Of a DNA stretch of 64,000 nucleotides, positions 10,570-21,247 are shown in pieces (position 1 is the stretch's first letter; the number at the start of each line of letters is the position of its first letter). The position numbers were made by a program, and so were the translations under genes. Source of the stretch: Cylindrotheca closterium (Eukaryota > Bacillariophyta > Bacillariophyceae > Bacillariales > Bacillariaceae); contig CAKOGP040000001.1 of the NCBI GenBank assembly GCA_933822405.4, positions 1,389,647 through 1,453,646 of the forward strand, written 5' to 3'. The notes under the pieces are model-generated. The model was not told where the DNA came from. It was given only the letters and a program-made list of their open reading frames with translations, and did not search any database.

Positions 10570-11665
10570 ATGTATAACGGAATACCTGGACCACCACCTG
10601 GTGGCATGATGTCTTCAATGGGCAGTAAGTGATTTCTGTGACACTTGTATTGAGCGTTTGATTATTGCTAATCATGTTACCCATCATGTCGAATCCTCAG
10701 TGCCACAACAGCAATCTGCGCAGAAGCACGATATCTTCGTCGGAAACTTGGCCTTCAACACAACAGAAGAGCAATTACATCAGGCCTTTTCAGATATCGG
10801 GAGAGTATTAAAAGTTAGGCTGGTCACAGATATTGAAACTGGAAAGCCAAGAGGTTTCGCCTTTATCGAGTTTGAAGATCCTCAAGCCGCTTTGAGTGCG
10901 ATTCGGAATATGAATGACTACGAACTAAATGGAAGAAGATTGCGTGTCAACTTTAGTAACAGTTCTCATTTGGAGGCTTTGGCCGGGAAATTGGGTATGG
11001 ATCTTCCCCAGCAAACCAAACGAACAACAACACAGTCAAGTGCAAAAAACCAAACCAGCGGTGGAACGGATGCGATTGCAGCTGCTCTCAAGGGAATGTC
11101 GAAAGGGGAAATGTATAGTATTGTGGCCAAGTTCAAAGAAATTGCTGATGGTGAACCAGATGAAGCCCGTCGTATCTTGTCAGGTCACCCACAGCTCCCA
11201 GAGGCTATGCTGTACTTGATGAGTACGCTTGGCATGGTACAAACACCAGTAGTCACAGACGGCGGAACAGCTGGTCTTGCTCCTCCTCCACTACCAGGCG
11301 GTGCACTTCCAATGCCACCAAGTGGACGTGCTGCGGATCCACGTGCAAGGGCATCAGATCCCCGAGCTGCAGCGCCTGTCGATCCTAGAAGTGCTGCTGT
11401 GGTACCTCCACCACCGCGGGCTGATCCTAGAGCGAGGATCGATCCTAGAGCTTCAAGAAGTGTTCCTCCAGCACCACCAATGCCTCCACAGCCTCCTCAG
11501 TATGGCGTACCACCACCGCCACCACCATCTGCTGGAGTTGCAAACCTCGATCCAGCTCTCGTCCAACAAGTTATGTCACTGACTCCTCAACAAATCTCTC
11601 AGCTGCCGCCAAATAAGCAACAAAGTATATTGGCCTTGCGCCAGCAAATCAGCGGGGGGAGGTAG
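10570..11665 (+). CDS. CSTF2: Cleavage stimulation factor subunit 2 (CstF-64)
   Basis: An RNA-binding subunit of the nuclear 3'-end processing machinery that recognises U/GU-rich sequence downstream of poly(A) sites. Exons are 10570-10624 and 10701-11665 (339 aa). The first exon encodes only 18 residues of a Met/Pro/Gly-rich start. An RRM follows at about residues 29-105 (RNP2 IFVGNL, RNP1 GFAFIEF). Next comes a hinge region with EARRILSGHPQLPEAML, matching the family's EARR.LL..PQL. Then there is a Pro-rich section with five or more DPRA/DPRS repeats, and the C-terminal three-helix domain with LTPQQISQLPPNKQQSIL, a CstF-64 hallmark. The protein is shorter than the ~577-residue human form, mainly in the Pro-rich linker. 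Confidence 0.95.
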
Positions 11666-12074
11666 ACTACAGTGTTTTATTACTGCTATTCTAATTCGTA
11701 ATCACAAAAACTTTTCTCTTCTCTCGCTAGTTTCACTCAATATCTGCTGGGATACAATCTAGGCTCATCTATGTGCAATCATATTTAGAGGATTATGAGA
11801 AATAGTCGTTACCGATGTACCTTTAGCTGCATAGCTAATGACACAGTAACAGTAGCTACCCGCAGCTGCAGACAGGTACAAGCTATTGTACAAGCAATAC
11901 GAGTAGCTTGCTACAACTTGTTGGACTCATCTGACTCTGATTTTCATTCAGGGTTCTCATCCAGTCCATAAAAAGGGAAGAAACGATGTTTGGGATCGCA
12001 TTGCCATTTCAACACCATGTTCAGCAATCATCATCTAGACCAATTCACAAGTTATTGACAGAATCGACATCATT
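11666..12074. promoter_or_regulatory. Intergenic region upstream of the glycosyltransferase gene
   Basis: This holds the 3' flank of CSTF2 and the promoter of the downstream gene. Around 11825-11915 the sequence is unusually rich in AGCT and GTAC palindromic cores (tagctgcatagcta, gcagctgc, paired tacaagc), which could be transcription-factor sites. No ORF of note. Confidence 0.35.
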
Positions 12075-13710
12075 ATGAGACAAGATCTCAATGGAAACTC
12101 CCCAAAAAAGCTATCAAGCAAGACAAAGAAGGCAACTTTTCGACTATTTCTAACTGGTTTGTTGGTCATCAGTATCTTCGTGTTGGGGCTAGGGTTCATT
12201 GTTGTGGCCCGTCATGGGGAGAATGAAATAAAGAACGCGGATTCGAACGCAAACTTTATGGAAAATGCTGCACTTCAAGTACACGGATCATCGGAAGCTA
12301 AGGGGAATTTGTTTCACTTTATCGTCAGCTCAGATTGTACGTCATACCAACGATGGGAAACCTTAACCTTGCTTCATTCCGCTGAAAGGGTATCACAATG
12401 TGGGAAATTCACGTGGATAGTTTCTGGTTGTTTGCCAGAAGGGTCTCATGAATTGGGAAAGGGCAAGGGTGGTGCTTACAGCGATATCTTGACTCCCAGT
12501 TTTATAGAAGAAGCCCTGGACCGACATTTTCCAAATCGGAAACTTGACAATCAAGAAAAATCATCTTATTGTCGAGTTCAACCACAAGTACATTTTACTC
12601 CCGATTATTCGGATATGAGTGTCTATGGAGGACCTTATGCAGATGGAAAAAAACAAAGGTTGTTCATCAATCGTCAAGGGAAGGAACAGCATGGCAACTT
12701 CGGCAACAAATACAAATTCAACAACAAGCCCCGTGGCTTGCTTCATTGGATACATGAATATCTTAATTCAACGTCCTCCAATTCCTATCAGAACGATGTC
12801 AACGAGGCGATTGTACTAATTGATCCAGACTTTCTATTTATGGCACCTTTCCAGCTACCCCAAGGGACTCTTGTCTCGCAAGGGAAGCCAGCAGGAGCCA
12901 GATATGGATTGGGAGGTCAATGGCTGGACTTCAACCGGACACAAATTTGCGGGGCAGAATCCCTTTGCACGAAGGCGACATCGAAAGATGTCACCAACTA
13001 CTTCACAACAGGTCCACCTTATGTTGTCCACATTCAAGATGTCCTGCCATTGGCTTCAAAATGGGCAGCGTTGGTTCCACCAACATTTGACCAATATCGT
13101 AAGTTTGACCATACCGTGACATGTCTCTTCGGTTTCTTACTAACGCTTGTATTAAATGGTCAATCTCTACTTCTCTATAGCACTCTTGTACGCCGAGATG
13201 TATGCGTATAGCATGGCAGCAGCTCATCTCGACTTGAAGCACAACCTTGTACGAGATTTGTTTACAGGTTGTATGGTAGATTGGCCCAGAAACAAGAATG
13301 ACGAAGAAAAGCAGCTTGTTTACAAATCCGCAAAGAGCTATGTGGAGTGGTTTGCTGCGTCAGAAACGAATAAGGCACTGAGATCGGAAACACACCAATG
13401 CTTGGACCCAGCAATCAAGCCGCCCCCATTTCTCCACTATTGCAGAAAATACGCTTTTCCAGTACCATTCCCAGACACAATACCGGGTCGGTCTCACACA
13501 GACATAAAGGCTCCTTTTCACTTTTTTGCAAAGCGAAGAGTCGAACACACTGTACTAGAGTGTGCAAAGGGAAGTGATGAAGACGTTTTCGTCCCATTTA
13601 TCAATGAAGAAAACGGCAAGTCCGATGGAGACATGAGTTGGAATGCGATCGCTGTATGTTCGCTGACACAAGCAATCAATATTGCTAGACGGAGCGGGTG
13701 TTCGGCGTAG
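12075..13710 (+). CDS. Golgi type II glycosyltransferase of the peptidyl-serine galactosyl-/hydroxyproline arabinosyl-transferase type
   Basis: Two exons, 12075-13098 and 13181-13710, joined within a Pro codon (FDQY|PLLYAEMYAY), giving 517 aa. A short basic N terminus is followed by a single membrane anchor at about residues 23-46, the topology of Golgi glycosyltransferases. The luminal part begins with FIVSSDCTSYQRWETLTLLHS, like the start of plant SGT/HPAT enzymes. It then has KPRGLLHWIHEY and AIVLIDPDFLFMAPF, the acidic D-x-D (DPD) nucleotide-sugar motif in a typical setting. A distal YAEMYAYSMAAAHLDLKH also fits the plant peptidyl-serine alpha-galactosyltransferase group. Which sugar and acceptor are used cannot be told from sequence. 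Diatom cell walls carry modified peptides, which makes protein O-glycosylation plausible. Confidence 0.8.
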
Positions 13711-13942
13711 ATTATCCCATGTGCACGTCCTTCAGTTTGGTCAAACTTAATGACCACATGCACACTCGGGGAAGGTTGGAGGTTCCTATGCATAGACCAA
13801 CTCTCCATTGTGTACAGGCAATTGACAAGTTGGTTCTATAGCTTCATCCTGCTATGAATCTCGCGCAGCTGAACTCAACTTCAAGGTTGAGTGTTCGTTC
13901 CAAGAAAATGATTGATAAGAGACAGGAGCAGTAAAACCTAAT

Positions 13943-14518
13943 TTATTTCAACATTGCTTCCAACTTTCCGGATCGTTTTGCAGCTTGGGTATCATCATTT
14001 CCTCCTAGATGTTCCCCATTGATGAACACATTAGGGACGGTTCGCTGCCCAGAGAGCTTCGTCAGGGCAGCTTGCATTGCACCTCCATTGGCCATTTCGT
14101 CCAATTCAATGACTTCTGCATCAACACCCATTCCTTTAAAAAGCTGCTTCGTTGCTGAACAGAAGGGGCAGTAAGTCTTGGAAAACACAACGACCTTCCC
14201 AGATTCAGATGGTGAGTGCAGATTCCTGCTGATTCATTCAAATATTGCAACTCCAAGACTTACCTTGTTTTCACTGACGATTGAAGAAATTTTGTCGGAT
14301 AGATCGGAGGTGGAGAAAGATCTGTAGGTGACTTTGGGCTGTTGATTGGACTTCTGAAGACGCAATTCATGTGATGAAATCATACTTGAATTTTCTAAGA
14401 CAGAGTTCGTTGGAACGTGAACGAAACTTGTGCTGGTGACATTTCTCAAGCCGAATCTAGTGTCAGGGGCAAATTTTCTGAGGCCAAGCCGAAGGGATCT
14501 TGATGCTGCTGTTGACAT
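13943..14518 (-). CDS. Dithiol glutaredoxin with N-terminal extension (probably organellar)
   Basis: A glutathione-dependent thiol reductase. Exons are 14264-14518 (85 codons) and 13943-14194, phase 0, giving 168 aa. The second exon is the whole catalytic core: VVVFSKTYCPFC (redox Cys 94 and 97), TVPNVFING (cis-Pro, glutathione site) and GGNDDTQAA. The first exon is a Ser/Arg-rich, acid-poor leader (MSTAASRSLRLGLRKF), which looks like a mitochondrial presequence and lacks the hydrophobic core of a signal peptide. The next gene on the same strand is a second glutaredoxin with an intron in the identical place, so the two arose by tandem duplication. The acceptor used here (GGGAAG) has a weak pyrimidine tract, so that boundary is slightly less certain. 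Confidence 0.92.
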
Positions 14519-14989
14519 GCTGATAATGCTTTTTGAAAGTCAATGGGGCTATTTTGGAGCTTTGTTGGGATGGTATTGAAACTATGAGATGAGTGAGAAT
14601 GATGATGTGTTGGAGGCGTTTCGTGTTCGAATGAATTCCGTGGGTTTTTGGAGAATAAAGAAACGGAGTCGTCACACCCACCAACTTCAAACTGCTTCCA
14701 AACTATGAAGGTAACATCATCGTGGAGTTGCTGGTTGACAGCTCAACGATATAGATGTAGTTTTATTGTCATATGTTTTAAAGCTGCATGGGGTAAAAGA
14801 AAAAAAGAAAACAGTAATCGTAATGGTCTCATCCATCCTACTGTTCCATGTCGTTACAATCTACTCGGTCAAGTATCGAAAGCAGAACGCGAGCACGTGA
14901 TTTGCATGATCCCTTCTTGCTTTTACAATAATACTCATGTGTAAATTCTATGTTGAATGGGCCGTTACTACATGACTATTAGTCCCAAT
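14519..14989. other. Intergenic region between the two glutaredoxin genes
   Basis: This is the upstream region of the first glutaredoxin and the 3' flank of the second, both on the minus strand. The ORFs in it are short and of biased composition. I see no gene, RNA or mobile element. Confidence 0.4.
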
Positions 14990-15632
14990 TTAGAGTCCAA
15001 GCATTTCTTTAAGCTTTCCCTCCTTGTTGGCTGCTTGGGTATCATCGTTTCCACCCAAGTGCTTTCCCTTGACAAAAACGTTGGGGACACTCTTTTGTCC
15101 AGTCATTTGCAACAAAGCGTGTTGAAGGGCTGGACCATCATCACCCATCTCATCAAGTTCGTGCACCTTGATGTCGACGTCAAGAGACTCGAAGAGCTCC
15201 TTGGTCTTCAAGCAGAATGGGCAGTAGGACTTGGAGAAAACAACAACCTGAAATCGGAAGAGAATAAAGAAATAGAATGGTTGAGTTGGAGTGGTGCCAA
15301 CTGTGTAAGCGTTCGTTCAAGTGATCAATACACGATACAGATTTGGAATTTCGGCCGACTGGACTCCAAAATTCTTATTGTCCCACAAAAATTTCCACCA
15401 ATCACTACCTGCGTCGAATGAAATAGAAACTCACATCATTGGATTCGATTTCTGACTTGGCGAAAGCAGTTTGTGTTTCCAGAGCTTCTGACATTTTCAA
15501 ACTGGAAGATGTCATCGAGGAAGAAGCACCGCTGTTGGAAGGCCGAGTGATAGCAACAACATGTTGGGGTCCAACAGTGAAGGCGGCAGCGGTGGCTGCA
15601 GTGGCAACAAAGGCAAAGAGTGTGAACTTCAT
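14990..15632 (-). CDS. Dithiol glutaredoxin with plastid-type bipartite presequence
   Basis: Exons are 15435-15632 (66 codons) and 14990-15247, phase 0, giving 151 aa. The catalytic exon reads VVVFSKSYCPFC (Cys 75 and 78), SVPNVFVKG and GGNDDTQAA, a dithiol class I glutaredoxin. The start at 15632 was chosen because it opens with a signal peptide (MKFTLFAFVATAATAAA) followed directly by Phe, fitting the diatom ASAFAP-like rule for import into the four-membrane plastid, then a Ser/Thr-rich transit stretch. The reading frame extends upstream to 15767, but that would bury the signal peptide. It probably supports stromal redox control, dehydroascorbate reduction or Fe-S handling. It is the tandem paralogue of the gene at 13943-14518. 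Confidence 0.92.
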
Positions 15633-15904
15633 GGTGTAGGTCGTGTGTTGTAGTCTTTCTTGTCGAGATGTGAATGAGACGAGAGTGCTTGCAATACTGA
15701 CGAGGTGCAGATTGCGATCTTCGATTTCATTCATTTCTGTTGTTGTCTGGACTGTGACGTCATTCACTCATCCAGGTGACCGCACGACTAGTCCGATCCG
15801 TTCGATGGAATTCGCCAATATTCAATATTCAAATTCAAAATAGTCAATGGAAAACCAGGTTTCAACTTGTTTTGCTTCTAATGTTAATCAAAAACATCTG
15901 TTCT

Positions 15905-17588
15905 TTACGCACTGTCCCACACCAAAACCAAATCAAAGTTCACCATATCCTTCTTGTCACCATCCTGTTTCTCAGGCTGAATCAAGGAGGAATCCCAGGA
16001 TCCACCTCCCACTTCAATTTGCAAGGACACGGGAACCGCAGGGCTGAAACCGGCAAGCACTTGAGTTTCCATGATAATCAATTCCAACCAAGCCGATGAT
16101 TTTCGACTTGCAATGATTCGAACACTGGAAGGATTATCCGCCGAAACCTTGGATTCTTCTAGAATTTCGTCTGCCTTCCATTTGTAGACTTCTGGTGGTT
16201 CATCATATATGGATCGTCCCAGATCCAAGAAGGAATCTTCTCCTGGTTCTAGTTCACAGACCGTGGATGCTTGTATGGTTTTTCCAATTTTGGGAGCAAG
16301 ACTGGCACTCACTATCTTTCCCATTAGCGGCTCTACGCAAATATTCTCCAACATTGGGTTGCGCTCCGTCGAGTCACCCTCCCAAACCGGTTCTCCTCCG
16401 TAGTCCGAAGCAGCCAAACGGAATCGAATGTTTCCGAGTGTCGGATTGGACACCTTGAGCAAAAAGGCATGTCTGGTTCCATCAGATGCATGTTTGGATA
16501 CTCTCGCTCTTGGTAATGCTTGAATGGCACTTGAATCCTGTTATATAATGTGATATAATGGAAAGTTAGCAAAACAAACAATAATCAGACAATTTTTTCT
16601 CCATGTAAGCAGCGCAACCCATCGCATTACCAACCTTTTTCCACCATTGACCATGACCCGTTCGGAGACTAGAATCACCCTCCAATGGATTCAATTTAGG
16701 CTTTAACAGAATTCCTGGCCGTCCTTCGGCCAACTCTGCCCGACAACGTCTGGATTTGCGGGGACGCAATGGAACTTGCAGTGGCAGGAGTTCGACAAAA
16801 CTAGTAGCTCCAGTTCCAACTTGTTGCATCAATAGAGCTTCCGTCGGTTCATCCTTTAGGGAATTATCCAAAACAATTGGTTGATCCAGCGGAACTACTT
16901 GTGGATCTTGACCTCCCACACGTGAGTCTGCTGAAGCAGAAAAATCCTTCCGTCTCGTTTCCATGGTTTCCTCCAGTGTTTCAACGGACCATCCTTCTGG
17001 GCCATCCATGCCGCGTCGCTCGGCTGCCGAAGTACCCTTGGAATAAATACTTCTGGATCGTTGTCCCTTGACTTTTTCCTTGGCCATGCCTTCCAATGTC
17101 TTGAGCATATCCTTGAAGTGTGTATCCGATGCCTTGTTGGCATCACCCGTTTTGGTGGAATATTGCTTGCCGAGTCCTTGAATCGCCTTGACCAATTCTT
17201 CCTTGGCAACAGCGCCATCGCTGTCCACTGGTATCGGAACAATCAACTCACAAGCCTTTGAATCCCATGCACAACTTCCGCAACTATAAAAAGCCGTGCC
17301 ATCTTCTGCTACAATGCTGGCCACCGAAGAGCAAATGGGGCACATTCGGCATTTGGCTTCGGGACAATATCCCATATTCGACGCGCTGTTGGAATCATAA
17401 ATAGCAAAACATTGGGGACAAAAGGCGGAATCAACTTCTGTTACTGTTGTTGGAGGATGACGATCCAAAGAAGACGCCAATCGACGGGAGGCAGTCGCAT
17501 GATAACACAATGCCAGAGGAGCCGGGTGGCCTTGATGATCCACGTACAAGACAAATGCTGAGTCGGAAACAATCATTGTTGGTGACAC
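15905..17588 (-). CDS. DCTN4: Dynactin subunit 4 (p62)
   Basis: A pointed-end-complex subunit of dynactin, the dynein cofactor. Exons are 16635-17588 and 15905-16537 (528 aa; human DCTN4 is 460). The N-terminal half has the family's cysteine-rich zinc region: CPQC, CPEAKCRMCPIC and CGSCAW at about residues 57-110. After a variable Ser/Lys-rich linker comes VPLRPRKSRRCRAELAEGRPGI, the conserved RxKRSKRC-type segment. Across the intron, GHGQWWKK|DSSAIQALPR is followed by FLLKVSNPTLGNIRFRL, matching the beta-rich C-terminal domain. Presence of a dynactin arm subunit implies cytoplasmic dynein transport. It is divergent from DGAT1 with a 361-bp spacer. Confidence 0.9.
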
Positions 17589-17949
17589 TGGATGAAAGAG
17601 GAGATTCTAATTCACCGGGTAGTGACTCGAGTGCTCCTAGATGAAAGTGAAACACAATCCTCAAGCTTGCAAACACTAACAATGCGGGGTTGTGATCGAT
17701 GATCGATTTTGATTGATCCTTTGCGGTTGTTGGTTCCGCTTCCGGGTTTCTTTTAGTGATCTAAGGGGTCGTCCCAAAAAGCATTCGAAGAGATCGAAAA
17801 GGATGTTTGTGACTTGTCATGTCGATCTTATCGAAGAAGAATCCGCATTGCATCCACGTCTACAACTAACAACTAACTATTGACCCAGCATACCACTTTG
17901 TTGTAACGTTGTTCCAATTGTCACAATAAATCACACCACATCGTATGAG
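17589..17949. promoter_or_regulatory. Bidirectional spacer DCTN4 / DGAT1
   Basis: This spacer of 361 bp separates the two divergent start codons. It is locally rich in short inverted GATCGAT-type sequences (17695-17720, gatcgatgatcgattttgattgatc). No ORF of interest. Promoter function is inferred from position only. Confidence 0.35.
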
Positions 17950-20430
17950 ATGACACAGGAAGTCATAGCCCTCAAAACTCGAGCCAAAGAGCTCGAAAAG
18001 GAACTCGGAATAATTCACGAAGCACTATCCAAATTTGGAGTCAAGGATGACACTACTTCATTTTCTTCGTCTTCGTCCTTTCAAAGCAACATTTCAGCAA
18101 TATTGCCCCCACCTAGCAAGAGCGGGTATCTCTTCAAATGGCAAGATCGAACCATTGGATTTTCTGGCAGTAAGTGGGCGCTTAGATTCATCAAACTTGA
18201 CCGAGGACGGCTTGCCTACCACTATTCTCATCTCGAGAATCAACCACGGTCCGATATATCGTTGAGGGGTTGCGCTGTGAGAGACGAAGGTTGGAAGCTC
18301 AATCGAAAACATACCTCACTCGTCAAGGGGAAGGACCCGCCACTGGAAGAATCGGGAGCCTATTTCTTTGTATTTTCGATTTATTATCGTTCCGATTCAG
18401 CGGCTGCAGAAGAGGAGGAGTTGTCCACAGAGTCCATTGTGCCACTCTTTCGATTTTCTACCTCATCACTTGCCGAAAAGACACAGTGGATTCAGTTATT
18501 GTCTGAAGCCTGTGCCTATTGTGAAACGGATGCATTCATTCGGGAGGAATCCAATCGAAACAACGAAGAAGAAAATCGAAGACAGGAACAATTGAAAATG
18601 ATTCAAGACATGCCGCAGGTCGAACGAGGGACTCTGGCTCCATTATTTGTTGCTCCTGACAAAAAGGCAGAAGAAAGAAAATCAGGTATGAAGCGACGAC
18701 CCTCGTATGGCAAACTACCCAAATCCAATCTGTTTCGAACCCAATCCAAATCACGAAATGCCGAAAAGGTGGACGTGAGTTATGCCCCTTCCAAGCCCAT
18801 GCATCGAACGTCAGCACCATCACTCTTGAGTAGTGAAGCACGAACACCGAATTATCGAGGCTTTTACAATCTTGCCATGATCCTATTGATTGTCAGCAAC
18901 TTTCGAATCTACCTGAATACGGTACGGAGTCATGGATTCATATTCACCAAGTTGTGGTCCAACGTGGAAGGCTTTTCCTTTTCAACATGGGATCAGTTTC
19001 CTTTTTTATCGGGCATTGTGGTCCTACACGCCTTTTTGGCGACTGCCTTTTTGATTGAATGGCTTCTTGCGACGAGGCGACTCTCTAACGAAACGATTGG
19101 CTTTGTCTTGCACCAACTCAATGCGCATGCTTGTTTTGGTCTTTCTGTCTTTATCGTGTGGAACTTTATTGATCAACCAGCCGTCGGTGGCTTTTTGCTC
19201 ATGAATGCTGCCATTACCTGGATGAAGCTCATTTCGTACGCCCATGCAAATCAAGACTATCGAATAGTGTCCAGAAAGGACAAGGATGCCCATCAGCGAA
19301 ACTTGGCCATTATTGATAGTTTGGATACTGCCGATATCGATATTGAATATCCAAGGTATGTGCCAGCTCGAACGACCATGCGTGACATAGGTATGCACGA
19401 AATGAAGCACTAACACTTACTTTGTCATGTCTTTGCTGTCCAGTAATGTAACCTTTGGCAATATCTACTATTTCTGGCTTGCCCCAACGTTGACCTATCA
19501 AATCGCATTCCCCAAAAGCCCACGAATTCGGTATGAAAACACTGTATGCGAGCACTCCTACATGAGATTCCACATTGAGCTAAATGCCACCTTTCTGTTC
19601 CTTGCTTTGTATTCCTTAGCCCACTTCGAGTACTCGGGCTGCTATTTCGAATGGCTATAACTCTGAGTATTTTTACCTTTCTTGGAGCACAAGTAGTGGC
19701 ACCCAACTTGGCAAATCTACTGAAGGACTTGGAAGCTGCGAATGGAAGATATACTTATCAAATGATTGCAGAATATTGGTTGAAGCTGAGCATTTCAAAC
19801 ACCTACATGTGGCTCCTCATGTTTTACTGGTATTTCCATCTCTATCTAAACCTGTTCGCGGAGTTGCTTCGGTTTGGAGATCGTGTCTTTTACAAGGATT
19901 GGTGGAACTCGGCGGAAGTTTCTGCCTATTGGAGATTGTGGAATCTGCCAGTACACTATTGGTTGGTCCGACATCTCTATTTCCCATGTGTGAGGCGCAA
20001 AATGTCACGGTCGGTGGCAACCTTCTTGGTCTTTTTATTCTCGGCTGTGATGCATGAGCTGTTGATCAGCATTCCATTTCACTCCTTACGGCCATGGTCG
20101 TTTCTCGGGATGATGGGACAGATGCCTCTTGTGGTTGTAACCAAGCGCTTGTACCGAAAGTTTCCTGGAAGCTCGATTGGGAACATTATGTTCTGGGTAT
20201 CCTTTTGCGTCGTTGGTCAGCCCATGGCAATTCTGTTATATACCATTGATTTCAACTATGAGAAAATGCAAGGGACCCTTCCCCCGGTCATCGACGGGAA
20301 TGTCGCAAATGCTGTTGCTTGTAGTTTGTCCGTTCTTGGCAAATGCCTGATCACAGGCTTCGACCAAGCGACGAGTAACGCGGCCCAGTCCTGTGATGCT
20401 GGAGTACAAGGGACTTGTTATCCAGGATGA
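17950..20430 (+). CDS. DGAT1: Diacylglycerol O-acyltransferase 1 with N-terminal PH domain
   Basis: An ER acyl-CoA:diacylglycerol acyltransferase making triacylglycerol. Exons are 17950-19355, 19444-19530 and 19620-20430 (767 aa). A short coiled coil (residues ~1-30) precedes a PH domain (about 57-200, ending in the diagnostic Trp of KTQWIQLLSEACAY). A basic linker follows, then the MBOAT membrane domain from about 298. Hallmarks are NVTFGNIYYFWLAPTLTYQ, SPRIR, FYKDWWN and SAVMHELL with the catalytic His, then FTGMMxQ-like FLGMMGQMPL and GQP. The exon joins restore SPRIR|PLRVLGLLFRM in register with animal DGAT1. The PH-DGAT1 fusion is described in diatoms. If the first intron is retained, translation stops at 19411-19413, leaving a 487-residue form with the PH domain and only the first membrane helices. 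Confidence 0.95.
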
Positions 20431-20487
20431 TCTTGTTATAGCGGGCGAGAAATGATGTTGGTGTGATGTACTAGATGACGTTTATGA

Positions 20488-20614
20488 ACGGACGAGTTCG
20501 TTGTCTGTAAGATTCAGGGTCCAGAATCATTATGTTTTATCACAGGATCCTTAACATTTTTACAAGTGACACTAGCTTCTACTTTGGCTCCTCTTTCTTT
20601 GCTTCTTTCAGTTG
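20488..20614. repeat. 127-bp direct repeat, left copy, abutting a sequence gap
   Basis: Identical by eye to 20625-20751, with only the ten-N gap between them. It corresponds to the 3' end and downstream flank of the small minus-strand gene whose intact copy lies on the right. This pattern is typical of a scaffold join where overlapping contig ends were not merged. Confidence 0.95.
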
Positions 20615-20624
20615 NNNNNNNNNN
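20615..20624. other. Assembly gap (10 N)
   Basis: Ten ambiguous bases, almost certainly a placeholder of arbitrary size. The identical flanks argue that little or no real sequence is missing. Confidence 0.98.
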
Positions 20625-20751
20625 ACGGACGAGTTCGTTGTCTGTAAGATTCAGGGTCCAGAATCATTATGTTTTATCACAGGATCCTTAACATTTTTAC
20701 AAGTGACACTAGCTTCTACTTTGGCTCCTCTTTCTTTGCTTCTTTCAGTTG
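20625..20751. repeat. 127-bp direct repeat, right copy
   Basis: This matches 20488-20614. Its left part is the 3' flank of the small minus-strand membrane-protein gene and its right part encodes that gene's last 11 codons and stop. It continues into the rest of the gene, so this copy is the functional context. Confidence 0.95.
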
Positions 20752-21072
20752 AGAATTCCACTTCTTTTGTTCCTCGGAGGAAAAGACCGATCCATTATCC
20801 ATGTTCTCATAATATGTATACCCGGCAACTACACCAACGGCTAACAGCCTTTGGATTGTCAAATAGAACGAGAAATGGGTGGTGAGAGATCTACGAAAGA
20901 TTTGAGATCAATATGATTCCAAACCCAACTTACCACGCAGCTCCCCGACCGCCCTGTCAAATGAAAAGCGTCAGACTCTTCAGTATTGGGATCTGTTGAC
21001 TTCATTTAAGTGTCTTACCTTACCGAGCCCGGCAGAAAAGGCCTTGCTTGCATTACCCTTCACCTTATCCAT
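20716..21072 (-). CDS. Small single-pass membrane protein, three exons, function unknown
   Basis: Exons are 21019-21072, 20934-20953 and 20716-20848, all with GT-AG boundaries, giving 68 aa. The middle exon is only 20 nt. The protein has a short basic N terminus (MDKVKGNASKAFSAGLGK), a GGRGAAW turn, one hydrophobic helix (LLAVGVVAGYTYY, about residues 26-38) and a charged Lys/Glu-rich tail ending EEPK. The layout (basic, helix, charged tail) resembles small mitochondrial inner-membrane subunits, but I do not recognise a family. The open frame across two splice junctions and the sensible domain layout support a real gene. It is missed by any single-ORF scan, and its last 11 codons fall in the duplicated segment beside the gap. 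Confidence 0.7.
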
Positions 21073-21247
21073 GATGAATCCTGCAAATTCTTTGTTTGTC
21101 GAAAAATGATAGTCAGTCTCGTCGTGATGTATTCATATGAGTGCGGAGGACAGACGCTGAAGGACATAACTTAGTCACAATTGACACCCACCCATCATTT
21201 CATTTCCCACACAACTCCTAAAACGGAAACATCTTCTAACGTCAACT

